Source: Flaviflagellibacter sp963786225 (GTDB lineage Bacteria > Pseudomonadota > Alphaproteobacteria > Rhizobiales > Methylopilaceae). Taken from it: a stretch of 64,000 nt of DNA. The stretch is taken from assembly GCA_963786225.1 (NCBI GenBank), contig CAWAYQ010000001.1, forward strand, positions 62,001 through 126,000. The letters run 5' to 3'. Of this stretch, positions 36,123 through 45,537 are shown piece after piece (position 1 is the stretch's first letter; each line of letters opens with the position of its first letter). Made by a program: the position numbers and the translations under genes. The notes under the pieces were generated by a model. It did not search any database. It was not told where the DNA came from and saw only the letters and a program-made list of their open reading frames with translations.

Positions 36123-37225
36123 ATGACTGAACCGCGCTCGGGATTTCTGCAGACTGTCGGCCGCCTCGCTCTGGCCGGCGTTGCCGGCGTAATGCTGGTT
36201 CAGGCCTATAAGGCCTCCTCCGCACAGTCCGCCGGAAAAGGTGCCACGCTCCCGAAATCGGCGCCCCCCGAAACCCGCGCCACCGCGCGACGCCAAGGGG
36301 CGCACCGCCGAAAGCCCCTTGGACATTCCGGCCCAGGGCTGGGTTGCGGTGCTGAAACGCACCTACAGTGAGTTTACCAATGACCGGCTGATGGCCGTCG
36401 CCGCGGGCGTGACCTTTTATGCGCTGCTCGCGATCTTCCCCGCGATCGGCGCGTTCGTCTCGCTCTACGGTCTCGTCGCCGACCGTGCGACTTTGGCGGA
36501 ACACCTGGATCTGCTCGCATCGGTCATGCCGGCGGGCGGCCTCGACATCATTGCCGAGCAATTGACGCGCCTCACCGCGCAGAAGAATACCGCGCTCGGG
36601 CTCGGCTTCATCGCCGGTCTGGGTGTCGCACTATGGAGCGCCAATGCCGGAATCAAGGCCATGTTCGACGCGCTGAACGTCGCTTACGGCGAGCGCGAAA
36701 CGCGCAGCTTCGTTCGCCTGAATGCCATCTCGCTCACATTCACGGCGGGCGCTATCCTGTTTCTGCTGCTCGGTCTCGGAGCGATGGCAATCTTGCCACT
36801 TGTGCTCAGGACTTTCGGACTTCCGAGCCTGAGCGAAGGACTGATCTCCATCGCCCGCTGGCCCGCATTGTTCGTCATGGCGACTTTCGGACTGTCCATA
36901 CTCTATCGCTACGGTCCGAGCCGCGCCGACGCCAAATGGCGCTGGATCACGCCGGGAAGCGTACTCGCCGCTCTGTTCTGGCTCGCCGCCTCGTTTGCCT
37001 TCTCGTGGTATGCAGCCAACTTCGCGTCCTACAATCGAGACCTACGGCACGCTCGGCGCCGCCATCGGTTTCATGACCTGGATCTGGCTGTCGACGGCCA
37101 TCGTCCTGCTCGGGGCGGAGCTCAACGCCGAAGCGGAGCATCAGACCGCGCGCGACAGCACGACGGGCCCGCCTCGCCCCCTGGGTAGGCGAGGCGCGAA
37201 GATGGCGGATACGGTGGCGCCCTAG
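36123..37225 (+). CDS. YihY/BrkB-type membrane protein, with two frameshifts
   Basis: An N-terminal piece (MTEPRSGFLQTVGRLALAGV with one membrane helix) in frame one; the main body (AVLKRTYSEFTNDRLMAVAA, VTFYALLAIFPAIGAFVSLY, GLGVALWSANAGIKAMFDAL, SVLAALFWLAASFAFSWYAA) in frame two; and the end (TYGTLGAAIGFMTWIWLSTA, IVLLGAELNAEAEHQ) in frame three. The breaks are at about 36290 and 37035; one extra base at each explains both, giving 366 residues. Members are six-helix inner-membrane proteins of unknown activity, not RNase BN. The start at 36123 is less certain; GTG 36241 is possible. Confidence 0.82.
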
Positions 37226-37944
37226 GCTATCCGGAAGTCGGCCCGCCAGCCGAGTTCGGCTTTCGCGCGCTCGCTCGAAACCGTGCCGTCGTCTTCCGCG
37301 ATATTGTAGACGCCGCCGCCTTTCGAGATCGCGCGCAACGCCGCCTCGGCCGCGGCATCCACATGCACGGGCCCTCCCGGCGAACGCGCGTCGAATCCCG
37401 TACCGGGTCCGTACAGTCTCCCGTAACGAAGGACGACCTTTTCCATCGGCGCGCAGAGCACCTGATACTCAAGGCTCGCCACGCCACGCGCGGAAATGGC
37501 TCCCTCGCCCGGCGCGTCGATATCCAGGGGCCGATCTTCGCTATAGGGCTTGTCGCCGGGCGCGTAGGCAAAGGCCGTGCTCTGCGCTACGACCCTGCGG
37601 GCGCCTGCGGCCACGGCTCCGACCAGAAGATTTCCGGTGCCTACTTCCCGGATGCGCGCATTTGCCAGCCTTGCCTCGGCCATGAGTGCCGGATCGAGCC
37701 CGAGAGGCAAATCGGTGAGCTGGTGGATGACGATGTCAGGCTTTGCCGCGACAACGGCCTCCCGAAACCCGGATGCATCGAAGACATCCACAATGACTGG
37801 GTTGATACCGAGACGGCGCATCTGATCCGCCTTCTCTGCCGAACGGGTCGTGCCGGTGACCTGATGGCCGTCCCGCACCAACAGCAGACCGAGTCGACGG
37901 CCTACAGCGCCGCTTGCGCCCGCAAGGAAGATACGTTCCGGCAT
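37222..37944 (-). CDS. NAD(P)-dependent epimerase/dehydratase-like SDR
   Basis: 240 residues from ATG 37944. The extended-SDR nucleotide motif IFLAGASGAVGRRL (GxSGxxG) is at residues 5-18, followed by GTTRSAEKADQMRRLGINPV. No YxxxK is clear; the region YQVLCAPMEKVVLRYGRLYG is the atypical-SDR equivalent. Substrate unknown. Downstream of gmk on the same strand by 13 bp and convergent with yihY, overlapping its stop by 4 bp. Confidence 0.82.
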   Translation of the reverse strand: MPERIFLAGASGAVGRRLGLLLVRDGHQVTGTTRSAEKADQMRRLGINPVIVDVFDASGFREAVVAAKPDIVIHQLTDLPLGLDPALMAEARLANARIREVGTGNLLVGAVAAGARRVVAQSTAFAYAPGDKPYSEDRPLDIDAPGEGAISARGVASLEYQVLCAPMEKVVLRYGRLYGPGTGFDARSPGGPVHVDAAAEAALRAISKGGGVYNIAEDDGTVSSERAKAELGWRADFRIA

Positions 37945-37957
37945 GGTCGCCTTCGGA

Positions 37958-38620
37958 TCAATCTTCAGAGGATTCAAGGTCCATTAGCAGCCGTTCCACG
38001 AACGCCTTCACATTTTCCGGCTGCACGCGCTTCAGCCGTTCCGCCTGCAGGATGGAGCGCAGGCGCAGGAAGCTCTTGTCGAGATCGCGGTTCACCAGCA
38101 CGTAATCGTATTCGTCCCAGTGCGGGATTTCCTCGGCCGCGTTCTTCAGCCTGCGTCGGATCACCTCCGGCGGATCTTCGGCACGGCGCTCGAGGCGCGC
38201 TTTGAGTTCGGCGGCGGATGGCGGAAGCACAAACACCGTCACCACATCGGGCGCGAGCGCGCTCTTCTTCAGCTGCTGCGTGCCCTGCCAGTCGATATCG
38301 AACAGAACGTCCTTACCGGATGCGAGCGCGGCATCGACCGCCTCTTTCGGCGTGCCGTAGCAATTGTCGTGGACCATCGCCCATTCCAGAAGTTCTCCGC
38401 CATCGCGCATGCGGTCGAACTGCTTCTGCGTCTTGAAGAAGTAGTGCACGCCCTCGATTTCGCTGGCCCGCTTCTGGCGCGTCGTCACCGAGACGGACAT
38501 CACGACATCGTCGTGCTCCACTTCGAGCAGATTGCGTGTCAAAGTCGTCTTGCCCGCGCCCGAAGGCGAGGAGACAACGAGCATGATGCCCCGGCGGTCT
38601 ATCTCGTTTTGCATGTTCAT
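37958..38620 (-). CDS. gmk: Guanylate kinase
   Basis: 220 residues. P-loop VVSSPSGAGKTTLTRNLL, the GMP-binding SVTTRQKRASEIEGVHYFF, and LFDIDWQGTQQLK are typical. It phosphorylates GMP to GDP. Overlaps the yicC stop by 4 bp, consistent with an operon of yicC and gmk found in many proteobacteria. Confidence 0.96.
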   Translation of the reverse strand: MNMQNEIDRRGIMLVVSSPSGAGKTTLTRNLLEVEHDDVVMSVSVTTRQKRASEIEGVHYFFKTQKQFDRMRDGGELLEWAMVHDNCYGTPKEAVDAALASGKDVLFDIDWQGTQQLKKSALAPDVVTVFVLPPSAAELKARLERRAEDPPEVIRRRLKNAAEEIPHWDEYDYVLVNRDLDKSFLRLRSILQAERLKRVQPENVKAFVERLLMDLESSED

Positions 38621-39504
38621 TCGACGTTTTGCACCTGCTCGCGGAATTGTTCGACCGTGGACTTCAGTTCGAGCCCGATCGCGGTCAGGCTGACATGGTT
38701 CGACTTGGAGGCGAGCGTGTTCGACTCGCGGCCGAACTCCTGCGACAGGAAATCGAGCCTGCGGCCGACCGCCTTGCCTTCCTTCAGAAGCTCGCGCGCC
38801 GCCTCGACATGCGCGTACAGACGGTCGAGCTCCTCGCGCACATCGGCCTTGGTCGCCAGCAGAACCGCTTCCTGATGGAGCCGGTCGGCGTCGAGCATGG
38901 GCGCCGCGCCGATCAGGGCCGCGACCTGCTCTTTCAGCTTCTCGCGGATCGCCGCGGGCTGGCGCGCCGGATGGTCTTCGACCGTTTTCGTCAGCTTTTC
39001 GATCGTGTCCAGACGCTCGTTGAGAATGCGCTCCAGCGCATCGCCTTCGGCGCGCCGCGCTGCTTCCAACTGATCCAGCGCCGCCGAAAGGGTCTTGAGG
39101 ATGGCTTCGCTTTCGGCAGCCCGGGCGACCTCGTCGGCTTCCGGTTCCACGACCTCGACCACGCCACGCACGGCGAGCAGGCCGTCGAGCGAAGGCGGCG
39201 TCGCCTCGATCCGGCTTTTCAGCACGGCGAGCGCGGCGACGAGCGAATCAAGAACCGGTTCGTTGATCCTGACGACCGGCTGCGCGCCCTCGCGCGTCAC
39301 GGTCAGGTTGACGTTGCAGGTGCCGCGCACGAGACGGGCGGCAATCGCGGCGCGGGCCTGGGCGTCGAGCGCGTCCATGCCTGCGGGCACGCGCACCCGG
39401 ATGTCGAGGCCACGCCCATTGACCGTTTTCAGTTCCCAGGTCCAGCGCGCGCCCGCCCCCGCACCGTCGGCACGGGCGAACCCGGTCATGCTCGCAAGAC
39501 CCAT
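38617..39504 (-). CDS. YicC family endoribonuclease
   Basis: 295 residues from ATG 39504. Diagnostic start MGLASMTGFARADG, then WELKTVNGRGLDIRVRVPAG and the conserved end ELDRLYAHVEAARELLKEG-KAVGRRLDFLSQEFGREAN-like segment (here GRRLDFLSQEFGRESNTLAS). YicC/YloC members cleave RNA endonucleolytically and affect stationary-phase growth. Operon with gmk; 77 bp downstream of mltG. Confidence 0.93.
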   Translation of the reverse strand: MGLASMTGFARADGAGAGARWTWELKTVNGRGLDIRVRVPAGMDALDAQARAAIAARLVRGTCNVNLTVTREGAQPVVRINEPVLDSLVAALAVLKSRIEATPPSLDGLLAVRGVVEVVEPEADEVARAAESEAILKTLSAALDQLEAARRAEGDALERILNERLDTIEKLTKTVEDHPARQPAAIREKLKEQVAALIGAAPMLDADRLHQEAVLLATKADVREELDRLYAHVEAARELLKEGKAVGRRLDFLSQEFGRESNTLASKSNHVSLTAIGLELKSTVEQFREQVQNVE

Positions 39505-39581
39505 TTGAACTGCCTGTTGGATAGATGTTGAGGAAACCGCGCGGACCATAACGGTCGCGCGCCCTGCCCTCAACTGCAGCC

Positions 39582-41168
39582 TTAGTTTACCGGAACCGGC
39601 GCGACCGTGCGCGGCTTGGCGGGAAGCACCGAAGGCGGGGGAAGATCGGATGAAGGGGCAGCCGGCGTGCCGCCCGCCGCGGGTACATCCGTCGGAGCCC
39701 GGTCGTTGTCGGCGGCCCTGTCGGCGCGCCGCCAGCGGATGACGTTGTTGTTGTGCTCCACCAGGCTCTCGGCGAAGGCGTGTCCGCCGGAACCGTCGGC
39801 GACGAAATAGAGGTCTTTCGTCTTGGCCGGGTTCGCAACCGCTTCCATGCTGGCGCGGCCGGGATTGGCGATCGGCCCCGGCGGCAGGCCGGGGATGGTA
39901 TAGGTGTTGTAGGGCGTCGGCCGGTCGATCTCGCTGCGCAGGATCGGGCGGCCGAGTGTGCCGGTGCCCTGCACCAAGCCGTAGATGATCGTCGGGTCGG
40001 ACTGCAGCCGCATCTTCTTGTTGAGCCGGTTCACGAACACGGACGCGACGCGCGGGCGCTCGCTCGCAATTCCCGTTTCCTTCTCGACGATGGAAGCAAG
40101 AGTCACGAGTTCCTGCGGCGACTTCACCGGCACCGCGGTATCGCGCTTGGCCCAAACTTCGTCGAGCAGCTTCTTTTGTGCCGCCGCCATGCGCAGCAGC
40201 ATCGATTCGCGGTCGGTGCCGCGCGTCACATGATAGGTCTCGGGCAGAAGGGTGCCTTCGGGCGGGACTTCGCGCACCGAGCCCGACAGGATGCTTTCGG
40301 CCAGGAGACGATTGACGATCTGCCGCGAGGTCAGCCCTTCCGGGATCGTCACCGTATGCTCGACGACGTTGCCCTCGGCCATCATGCCGATGATCTCGCG
40401 CATGCTGGCCTGGGCCGGAATGCGGTACTCGCCGGCCTTCAGCTTACCGCGATTGCCGCTTGCTTGCGTACCGACAACGAACAAAGTCGTATTGGTGATG
40501 GCGCCGGCCTGTTCCAGGCGTTCGGCGATGTCTCGGGGACCGGCACCCTTCGGCACGGCCAGATCTGTTTGTGCCTGAAGCGGCCCCGGAGCGTTGAAGG
40601 CCCTGATGCCGTAATGGACTGTGACCGCCAAGCCGAGCAGCGCGAAAATGAGGATCGTCAGCGCGGCGTTTGCGCCGGCGATGAACGGGCTGCGTGAACG
40701 CTCGGAACGGCTCATCGGCTTCTTGCCCTTGTTGCCGGGCGGAGGTGGCGGCGGTGGCGGAGGGGGAGCGGCCGCCTTGCGGCGGAACCAGCCGCCTTTT
40801 TCCGCGGATACGGACCGCGGAGGCGGAGGAGGCGTAACCTCAGGCGCGGGCGACGGCGAGCGCGTGGGTTCGGGAGCGCGCACAGGCTCCTCGACGCGCG
40901 CTTCAGCGCGATAGTTCTGGACGAAATCGCGCAGCGGCGCGGTCTCTTTCTCGTGATGAATCTCCGGCTCGGCGGCCGGCACGTCGCGGAACGGATCGCG
41001 CAGCGGCGGCTCCACCGCAGACGGATTGCGGGAACGCTCATTCACCTGTTCGAACAGGCCCGGTTCATCTGAACGAGATTCATCCGGACGCGGCTCATCC
41101 GGACGGGGCCGGGGCGGCAGCCCGGAGGGCGGATCGTCTCGTCCCGGAGGATCACTGTCCTGAATCAT
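39582..41168 (-). CDS. mltG: Endolytic murein transglycosylase MltG
   Basis: 528 residues. A long disordered N-terminus rich in Pro, Asp, Glu and Arg (1-150) with a run of ten prolines before NKGKKP, one membrane helix at about 163-185, a LysM-like subdomain, then the YceG catalytic domain: VTIPEGLTSRQIVNRLL, PETYHVTRGTD, the catalytic Glu in LASIVEKETG and the closing NTYTIPGLPPGPIANPG. It cleaves nascent glycan strands and ends chain elongation. The long cytoplasmic tail is common in Rhizobiales. Downstream of fabF in the usual order. Confidence 0.93.
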   Translation of the reverse strand: MIQDSDPPGRDDPPSGLPPRPRPDEPRPDESRSDEPGLFEQVNERSRNPSAVEPPLRDPFRDVPAAEPEIHHEKETAPLRDFVQNYRAEARVEEPVRAPEPTRSPSPAPEVTPPPPPRSVSAEKGGWFRRKAAAPPPPPPPPPPGNKGKKPMSRSERSRSPFIAGANAALTILIFALLGLAVTVHYGIRAFNAPGPLQAQTDLAVPKGAGPRDIAERLEQAGAITNTTLFVVGTQASGNRGKLKAGEYRIPAQASMREIIGMMAEGNVVEHTVTIPEGLTSRQIVNRLLAESILSGSVREVPPEGTLLPETYHVTRGTDRESMLLRMAAAQKKLLDEVWAKRDTAVPVKSPQELVTLASIVEKETGIASERPRVASVFVNRLNKKMRLQSDPTIIYGLVQGTGTLGRPILRSEIDRPTPYNTYTIPGLPPGPIANPGRASMEAVANPAKTKDLYFVADGSGGHAFAESLVEHNNNVIRWRRADRAADNDRAPTDVPAAGGTPAAPSSDLPPPSVLPAKPRTVAPVPVN

Positions 41169-41242
41169 ACGCTTCGCGAATCCCTGCTGCTGTTTGCGCC
41201 CGGATTATCTGGCGCGATTGCGGCAAAAGCCTAACGCACGCG

Positions 41243-42509
41243 TCAAGAATTGTAGCGGCGGAAAATCAAGCTCGCATTTGTACCGCCGAAGCCGAACGAA
41301 TTCGACAGCACGATATTGATCTCCCGCTCCCGCTTTACATGCGGAACCAGATCGATCGGCGTCTCCACCGAGGGATTATCAAGATTAAGTGTCGGCGGCG
41401 CGACGTTGTCGCGGATCGCCAGCAGCGAGAAGATCCCCTCGACCGCGCCCGCGGCGCCCAGAAGGTGCCCGATCGCCGATTTGGTCGAGGACATGGAAAT
41501 CTTTGCCGCCGCATTGCCGACCAGCCGCTCGACCGCCCGAAGCTCGATCTCGTCGCCCAGCGGCGTCGATGTGCCGTGCGCATTGATGTAGTCGATTTCG
41601 GCCGGCTGGATGCCGGCGCGCTTCATCGCGGCGGCCATGGCACGGAACGCGCCGTCGCCGTCCTCGGACGGCGCGGTGACATGATAGGCGTCGCCCGACA
41701 TGCCGTAGCCGATGACCTCGCCGTAGATCTTCGCGCCGCGCGCTTTTGCGTGCTCGAGCTCTTCAAGCACGACGACGCCGGCGCCCTCGCCCATGACGAA
41801 GCCGTCGCGGTCCTTGTCGTATGGACGCGAGCCCTTTTCCGGCGTGTCGTTGAAAGCCAGTCGACAGCGCGCGGCAGGCGCAGAAACCGGCGAAACCGAG
41901 CCGCGTGATCGAGGCTTCCGCCCCGCCCGCGACCATGACATCGGCATCGCCGAGCGCAACAAGCCGCGCCGCGTCGCCGATCGCATGGGCGCCGGTCGAG
42001 CAGGCCGTCACGACGGATGAGTTAGGTCCCTTCAGCTGATGCTTGATGGAGACATAGCCGGACGCGAGATTGATGAGCAGGCCGGGAATGAAATAGGGGC
42101 CCATCCGGCGCGGGCCCTTCTCGACGATGAGCTGCGAGCCCTCGTCGAGCTGCTTCAGCCCGCCGATGCCCGAGCCGATCAGAACGCCGGCGGCGATCTG
42201 GTCTTCGTAGTTCTCGAACGAGAGGCCGCTGTCGGCCACGGCCTGGTCGGCCGCCGCCACCGCGAACACGATGAAATTGTCGACCCGGCGCTGGTCCTTC
42301 GGGTCCATCCACTGATCGGCATTGAACGTGCCGTCCGTGCCGTCGCCGCGCAGCACCGTGCAGGCGATTTTCGCCGGCAGGTCGTCGGTCTGGAAATGTT
42401 CGATCTTGCGGGCGCCGCTCTTGCCTTCAAGCAGGCGCTTCCAGGTCAGCTCCGCCCCTGTTGCCAGCGGCGAAACCATTCCGATCCCGGTAACGACGAC
42501 GCGTCTCAT
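41243..42509 (-). CDS. fabF: Beta-ketoacyl-ACP synthase II, with frameshift
   Basis: 421 residues after correction. N-terminal MRRVVVTGIGMVSPLATGAE, active-site Cys in VVTACSTGAHAIGDA, then the frame changes after GFCACRALST; the second frame carries FNDTPEKGSRPYDKDRDGFV, the catalytic His residues in NAHGTSTPLGD and IGHLLGAAGAVE, and GFGGTNASLIF. Removing the A at about 41859 restores CRALSTAFNDTP. It elongates acyl-ACP with malonyl-ACP. Downstream of acpP with a terminator-like hairpin between. Confidence 0.94.
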
Positions 42510-42524
42510 CCCTGCTCCTGCGCG

Positions 42525-42548
42525 AAAGCGCCCCCGGAGGGGCGCTTT
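42525..42548 (-). terminator. Hairpin between acpP and fabF
   Basis: AAAGCGCCCC...GGGGCGCTTT, 10-bp arms with a four-base loop, lies 34 bp past the acpP stop and just before the fabF start. It may partly terminate the abundant acpP transcript so that fabF is made at lower level. Confidence 0.65.
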
Positions 42549-42581
42549 GTGTTCGTGACCTATTCGGGAAAAACGAGGGCT

Positions 42582-42818
42582 TTAAGCCGCGTTCTTCTCG
42601 AGGAAGCGGGTGGCGTCGCCGACCGTGAGGATGGTCTCGGCCGCATCGTCGGGGATTTCCACGCCGAACTCCTCTTCGAAGGCCATGACGAGTTCGACCG
42701 TGTCGAGGCTGTCCGCCCCGAGATCGTCGATGAAGCTGGCCTTGTCCGTGACCTTCTCGGCGTCCACGCCAAGATGCTCAATCACGATCTTCTTAACCCG
42801 TTCGGCAATGTCGCTCAT
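42582..42818 (-). CDS. acpP: Acyl carrier protein
   Basis: 78 residues, MSDIAERVKKIVIEHLGVDA, with the phosphopantetheine Ser in LGADSLDTVELVMAFEEEF. Highly acidic as expected. It carries growing fatty acyl chains. The 217 bp upstream (42819-43035) contain no gene. Confidence 0.98.
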   Translation of the reverse strand: MSDIAERVKKIVIEHLGVDAEKVTDKASFIDDLGADSLDTVELVMAFEEEFGVEIPDDAAETILTVGDATRFLEKNAA

Positions 42819-43002
42819 CGCTCGGTCCCTCGACACAAATGTTGAAAATCCAGCCGTCACGGTTCACGGCTTCAAAAGAACCGTCCCCCGATATGGCCCC
42901 TATTATTATAGCCCCGCTAAGGGCCGCCCAGCTCGATAAGCCTGCGGCCGTACCCCCGGGAGTCGGGGTCGATTAACACACTTATTTCGGCTTGGCCACA
43001 AG

Positions 43003-43022
43003 CCCAAAACAGGGGTTTTGGG
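43003..43022 (-). terminator. Probable terminator after fabG
   Basis: CCCAAAAC-AGGG-GTTTTGGG hairpin 13 bp beyond the fabG stop. It lacks a strong T-run on the minus strand, so it may instead be a processing or stabilising stem. Confidence 0.4.
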
Positions 43023-43035
43023 CCACCGGAATGCC

Positions 43036-43773
43036 TCAGATCATAGCCATCCCGCCGTTGACATGCACGGTCTGTCCAGTGACGTAACCTGCCTCCGTGC
43101 TGGCAAGATAGACCACCGCCCCCGCGACGTCCGCGCCCGTGCCCAAGCGGCCCGCGGGAACACGCCCGATGATGGCCTCTTTCTGCTTGTCGTCCAGCGC
43201 ATGCGTCATGGGCGTTTCGATGAAGCCGGGCGCCACCGTGTTCACCGTGACATTGCGGCTCGCGATCTCCTGCGCCAGCGCCTTCGACATGCCGATCAGG
43301 CCGGCCTTCGAGGCGGCGTAATTGCCCTGCCCCGGATTGCCGGTCACGCCGACGACCGAAGTGATACCGATGAGGCGGCCGGAGCGCTGTTTCATCATGC
43401 CCCTGAGCGCGGCGCGGTAGAGCCGGAAACCCGCCGTGAGGTTCACGGCCAGGACCTCGTCCCATTCCTCGTTCTTCATGCGCATGAAAAGGTTGTCGCG
43501 CGTGATGCCGGCATTGTGGACGAGGATATCGAGCCCGCCCATCGCCGATTCGGCCTGTCCGGTCAGCGCATCAACCTGCGCCGTGTCCGAAAGGTTGCAG
43601 ATCAGCGTGTGCGTCCGCTCCTTGAGTTCCCCGGCGAGCGCATCGAGCGCATCCTTGCGGGTGCCCGACAGCGCGACGGTTGCGCCCTGCGCGTGCAACG
43701 CGCGTGCGATGTCGCCGCCGATGCCGCCCGAAGCGCCGGTCACCAGCGCGCGTTTGCCCGTGAGATCGAACAT
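43036..43773 (-). CDS. fabG: 3-oxoacyl-ACP reductase
   Basis: 245 residues from ATG 43773. Classical SDR: nucleotide motif LVTGASGGIGGDIA, NAG in ILVHNAGITRD, catalytic Ser in ITSVVGVTGNPGQGNYAASK with YxxxK, and the C-terminal GQTVHVNGGMAMI. It reduces 3-oxoacyl-ACP with NADPH. Between fabD and acpP as in most Rhizobiales. Confidence 0.96.
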   Translation of the reverse strand: MFDLTGKRALVTGASGGIGGDIARALHAQGATVALSGTRKDALDALAGELKERTHTLICNLSDTAQVDALTGQAESAMGGLDILVHNAGITRDNLFMRMKNEEWDEVLAVNLTAGFRLYRAALRGMMKQRSGRLIGITSVVGVTGNPGQGNYAASKAGLIGMSKALAQEIASRNVTVNTVAPGFIETPMTHALDDKQKEAIIGRVPAGRLGTGADVAGAVVYLASTEAGYVTGQTVHVNGGMAMI

Positions 43774-43784
43774 GTTCCGCTCCT

Positions 43785-44717
43785 TCAGGCCGTATAGGCC
43801 GCGATATCGTCCGGCGTTCCGACGGACTGCGCCTCTGCGCCGTCGGCGATGCGCTTCACAAGGCCGGCGAGCACTTTGCCCGACCCGATCTCGACAAACC
43901 GCGTCACTCCGTTCGCCGCCATATACATCACGCTTTCGCGCCACCGTACGGTTCCCGTGACCTGCTCGACGAGAAGTTTTTTGATTTCGTCCGGATCGCT
44001 CACGGCGTTTGCCGTCATATTGGCGACGATTGGTATCACGGGCGTGCGTACATGCGTTCCCGCCAGCGCCTCGCGCATGATGTCGGCGGCCGGCTGCATC
44101 AGCGGCGAATGGAACGGCGCCGAAACCGGCAACAGAATCCCGCGCTTTACCCCTTTTGCCTTCGCGATCTCGATGGCGCGTTCGGCCGCGATCTTCGATC
44201 CCGACACCACGACCTGCCCGCCGCCATTGTCGTTGGCGACCGCCAGCACATCGTTCCCGGCCGCTTCCTCCGCGATCTCACGCGCCTGCTCCGGACTGGT
44301 ACCGATGAGCGCGGCCATGCCGCCCTGCCCGACCGGCACGGCCTGCTGCATCGCATTGCCGCGAATCCGCAACAGCCTCGCCGCGTCCGACAGCGACAGC
44401 GCGCCCGCCGCGCACAGCGCGGAATATTCGCCGAGCGAATGGCCTGCCACATATTGGAGATCCGCAAGCCGGACCGCCCGCTCATCCTCCAAAACGCGCA
44501 GAACCGCGATGGACACCGCGAGGAGCGCCGGCTGGGTGTTGGCGGTCAGGGTCAGTTGGTCCTCGGGGCCGTTCCACACGATGGATGACAGCTTTTCGCC
44601 AAGCGCCGCATCGACCTCCTCGAACACGGCTTTGGCGACGGGAAACTTCTCGGCGAGCGCCTTGCCCATGCCGACCTGCTGACTGCCCTGCCCCGGAAAG
44701 ACGAAAGCCGTCCCCAT
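43785..44717 (-). CDS. fabD: Malonyl-CoA:ACP transacylase
   Basis: 310 residues. TAFVFPGQGSQQVGMGKALA at the N-terminus, the nucleophile GHSLGEYSALCAAGAL, and the catalytic His in VSAPFHSPLMQPAA. It makes malonyl-ACP for chain extension. First gene of the fabD-fabG-acpP-fabF run; upstream lies the small secreted-protein array. Confidence 0.96.
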   Translation of the reverse strand: MGTAFVFPGQGSQQVGMGKALAEKFPVAKAVFEEVDAALGEKLSSIVWNGPEDQLTLTANTQPALLAVSIAVLRVLEDERAVRLADLQYVAGHSLGEYSALCAAGALSLSDAARLLRIRGNAMQQAVPVGQGGMAALIGTSPEQAREIAEEAAGNDVLAVANDNGGGQVVVSGSKIAAERAIEIAKAKGVKRGILLPVSAPFHSPLMQPAADIMREALAGTHVRTPVIPIVANMTANAVSDPDEIKKLLVEQVTGTVRWRESVMYMAANGVTRFVEIGSGKVLAGLVKRIADGAEAQSVGTPDDIAAYTA

Positions 44718-45044
44718 CCGCGTCTCCTCACGTGCTTTTTATTGAGAGAGGCGGAAAGACACGAGGCCGGGGGTGAGAGTCAAGGCAGCGCAGAAGACCT
44801 GCCGTTCAGGCTGTAGAGGGGATGTCCCGATCGGCAGGTTCTGAGCCCCGGCCGGTTCCCTGCGGATTTGCCGGATCCGCCTTGCATTCGATACCTTTAG
44901 TTAGTGCGTTCTAAACCGCATTTATCTTCTCCTGGCTGACGTATCTCCCTCAGACTTCGCCGCCCTATAACAGGTGTTGGGTCCTCCGGTATGCCTAGAA
45001 GGCAAGCAAAAGTTTTCTGCATATCGTATCAAATGGAGATTAAA
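44718..45044. other. Gene-free region upstream of fabD and of the first cassette gene
   Basis: 327 bp. Holds ACCTGCCG...CGGCAGGT arms (about 44799-44844) near fabD. The part closest to the next gene (CCGCCCTATAACAGG..., CCGGTATGCCTAGAAGGCAA) is a diverged copy of the promoter region of the other cassette genes. No gene seen. Confidence 0.5.
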
Positions 45045-45308
45045 ATGACTTCTTATCGCACGCTTCTTATCGCCGGTGCCGTTGTTCTTGGTGCGACCTC
45101 TGCTTATGCGGACGATGGCAAGATGGATACTGAAATTCGTGACGACAGTTCTGCTTCTCAGTCTGTTCCGCCGGCCCCGCTTTTCGAAGGCCGCGCCTCG
45201 GTCAACGAGCCGGCTCCCTACGCCTATGAAGGCGGTTCGACATCGGAGCGTGTACCTGCCGATATTGGCGAGCGGGACATCGCCACCGAGGGCAACGGCA
45301 ACAAATAA
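45045..45308 (+). CDS. Small secreted protein, cassette family member 1 (87 aa)
   Basis: ATG 45045 follows GGAG. Signal peptide MTSYRTLLIAGAVVLGATSA-YA, then an 65-residue mature part: DDGKMDTEIRDDSSAS, a LFEGRAS segment, APYAYEGGSTSERVP, and the tail RDIATEGNGNK shared with members 3 and 4. Acidic, disordered-looking, no cysteine. It is the only member on the plus strand, divergent in sequence in the middle. Function unknown. Followed by a strong terminator. Confidence 0.75.
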   Translation: MTSYRTLLIAGAVVLGATSAYADDGKMDTEIRDDSSASQSVPPAPLFEGRASVNEPAPYAYEGGSTSERVPADIGERDIATEGNGNK

Positions 45309-45329
45309 CCCCGACATAATAACAACACA

Positions 45330-45357
45330 GGGCCGTCCTGCGGGGCGGCCCTTTTTT
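45330..45357 (+). terminator. Cassette terminator 1
   Basis: GGGCCGTCCTGCGGGGCGGC hairpin followed by a T-run. The same stem recurs, inverted, after the other four family members. Confidence 0.85.
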
Positions 45358-45476
45358 GTTGCCGGAGGCTGGTGGGCTCGCGTGCCGTCGAAGCTGTCTT
45401 GCCTCCCACCCCAGGCCTTGTGTCTTTCCGCTGTACGCACACTCTCTTTCGGAAAGCTGATCGCCTATCCCGCGAC

Positions 45477-45505
45477 AAAAAAAGGGCCGCCCCGCAGGAC
45501 GGCCC
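45477..45505 (-). terminator. Cassette terminator 2
   Basis: On the minus strand GGGCCGTCCTGCGGGGCGGC closing CCC then a seven-base T-run; the exact inverse of terminator 1, so the two cassettes face each other. Confidence 0.85.
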
Positions 45506-45537
45506 TCCTCGTGCCCATCTGGACCTATTTGCGGCTT

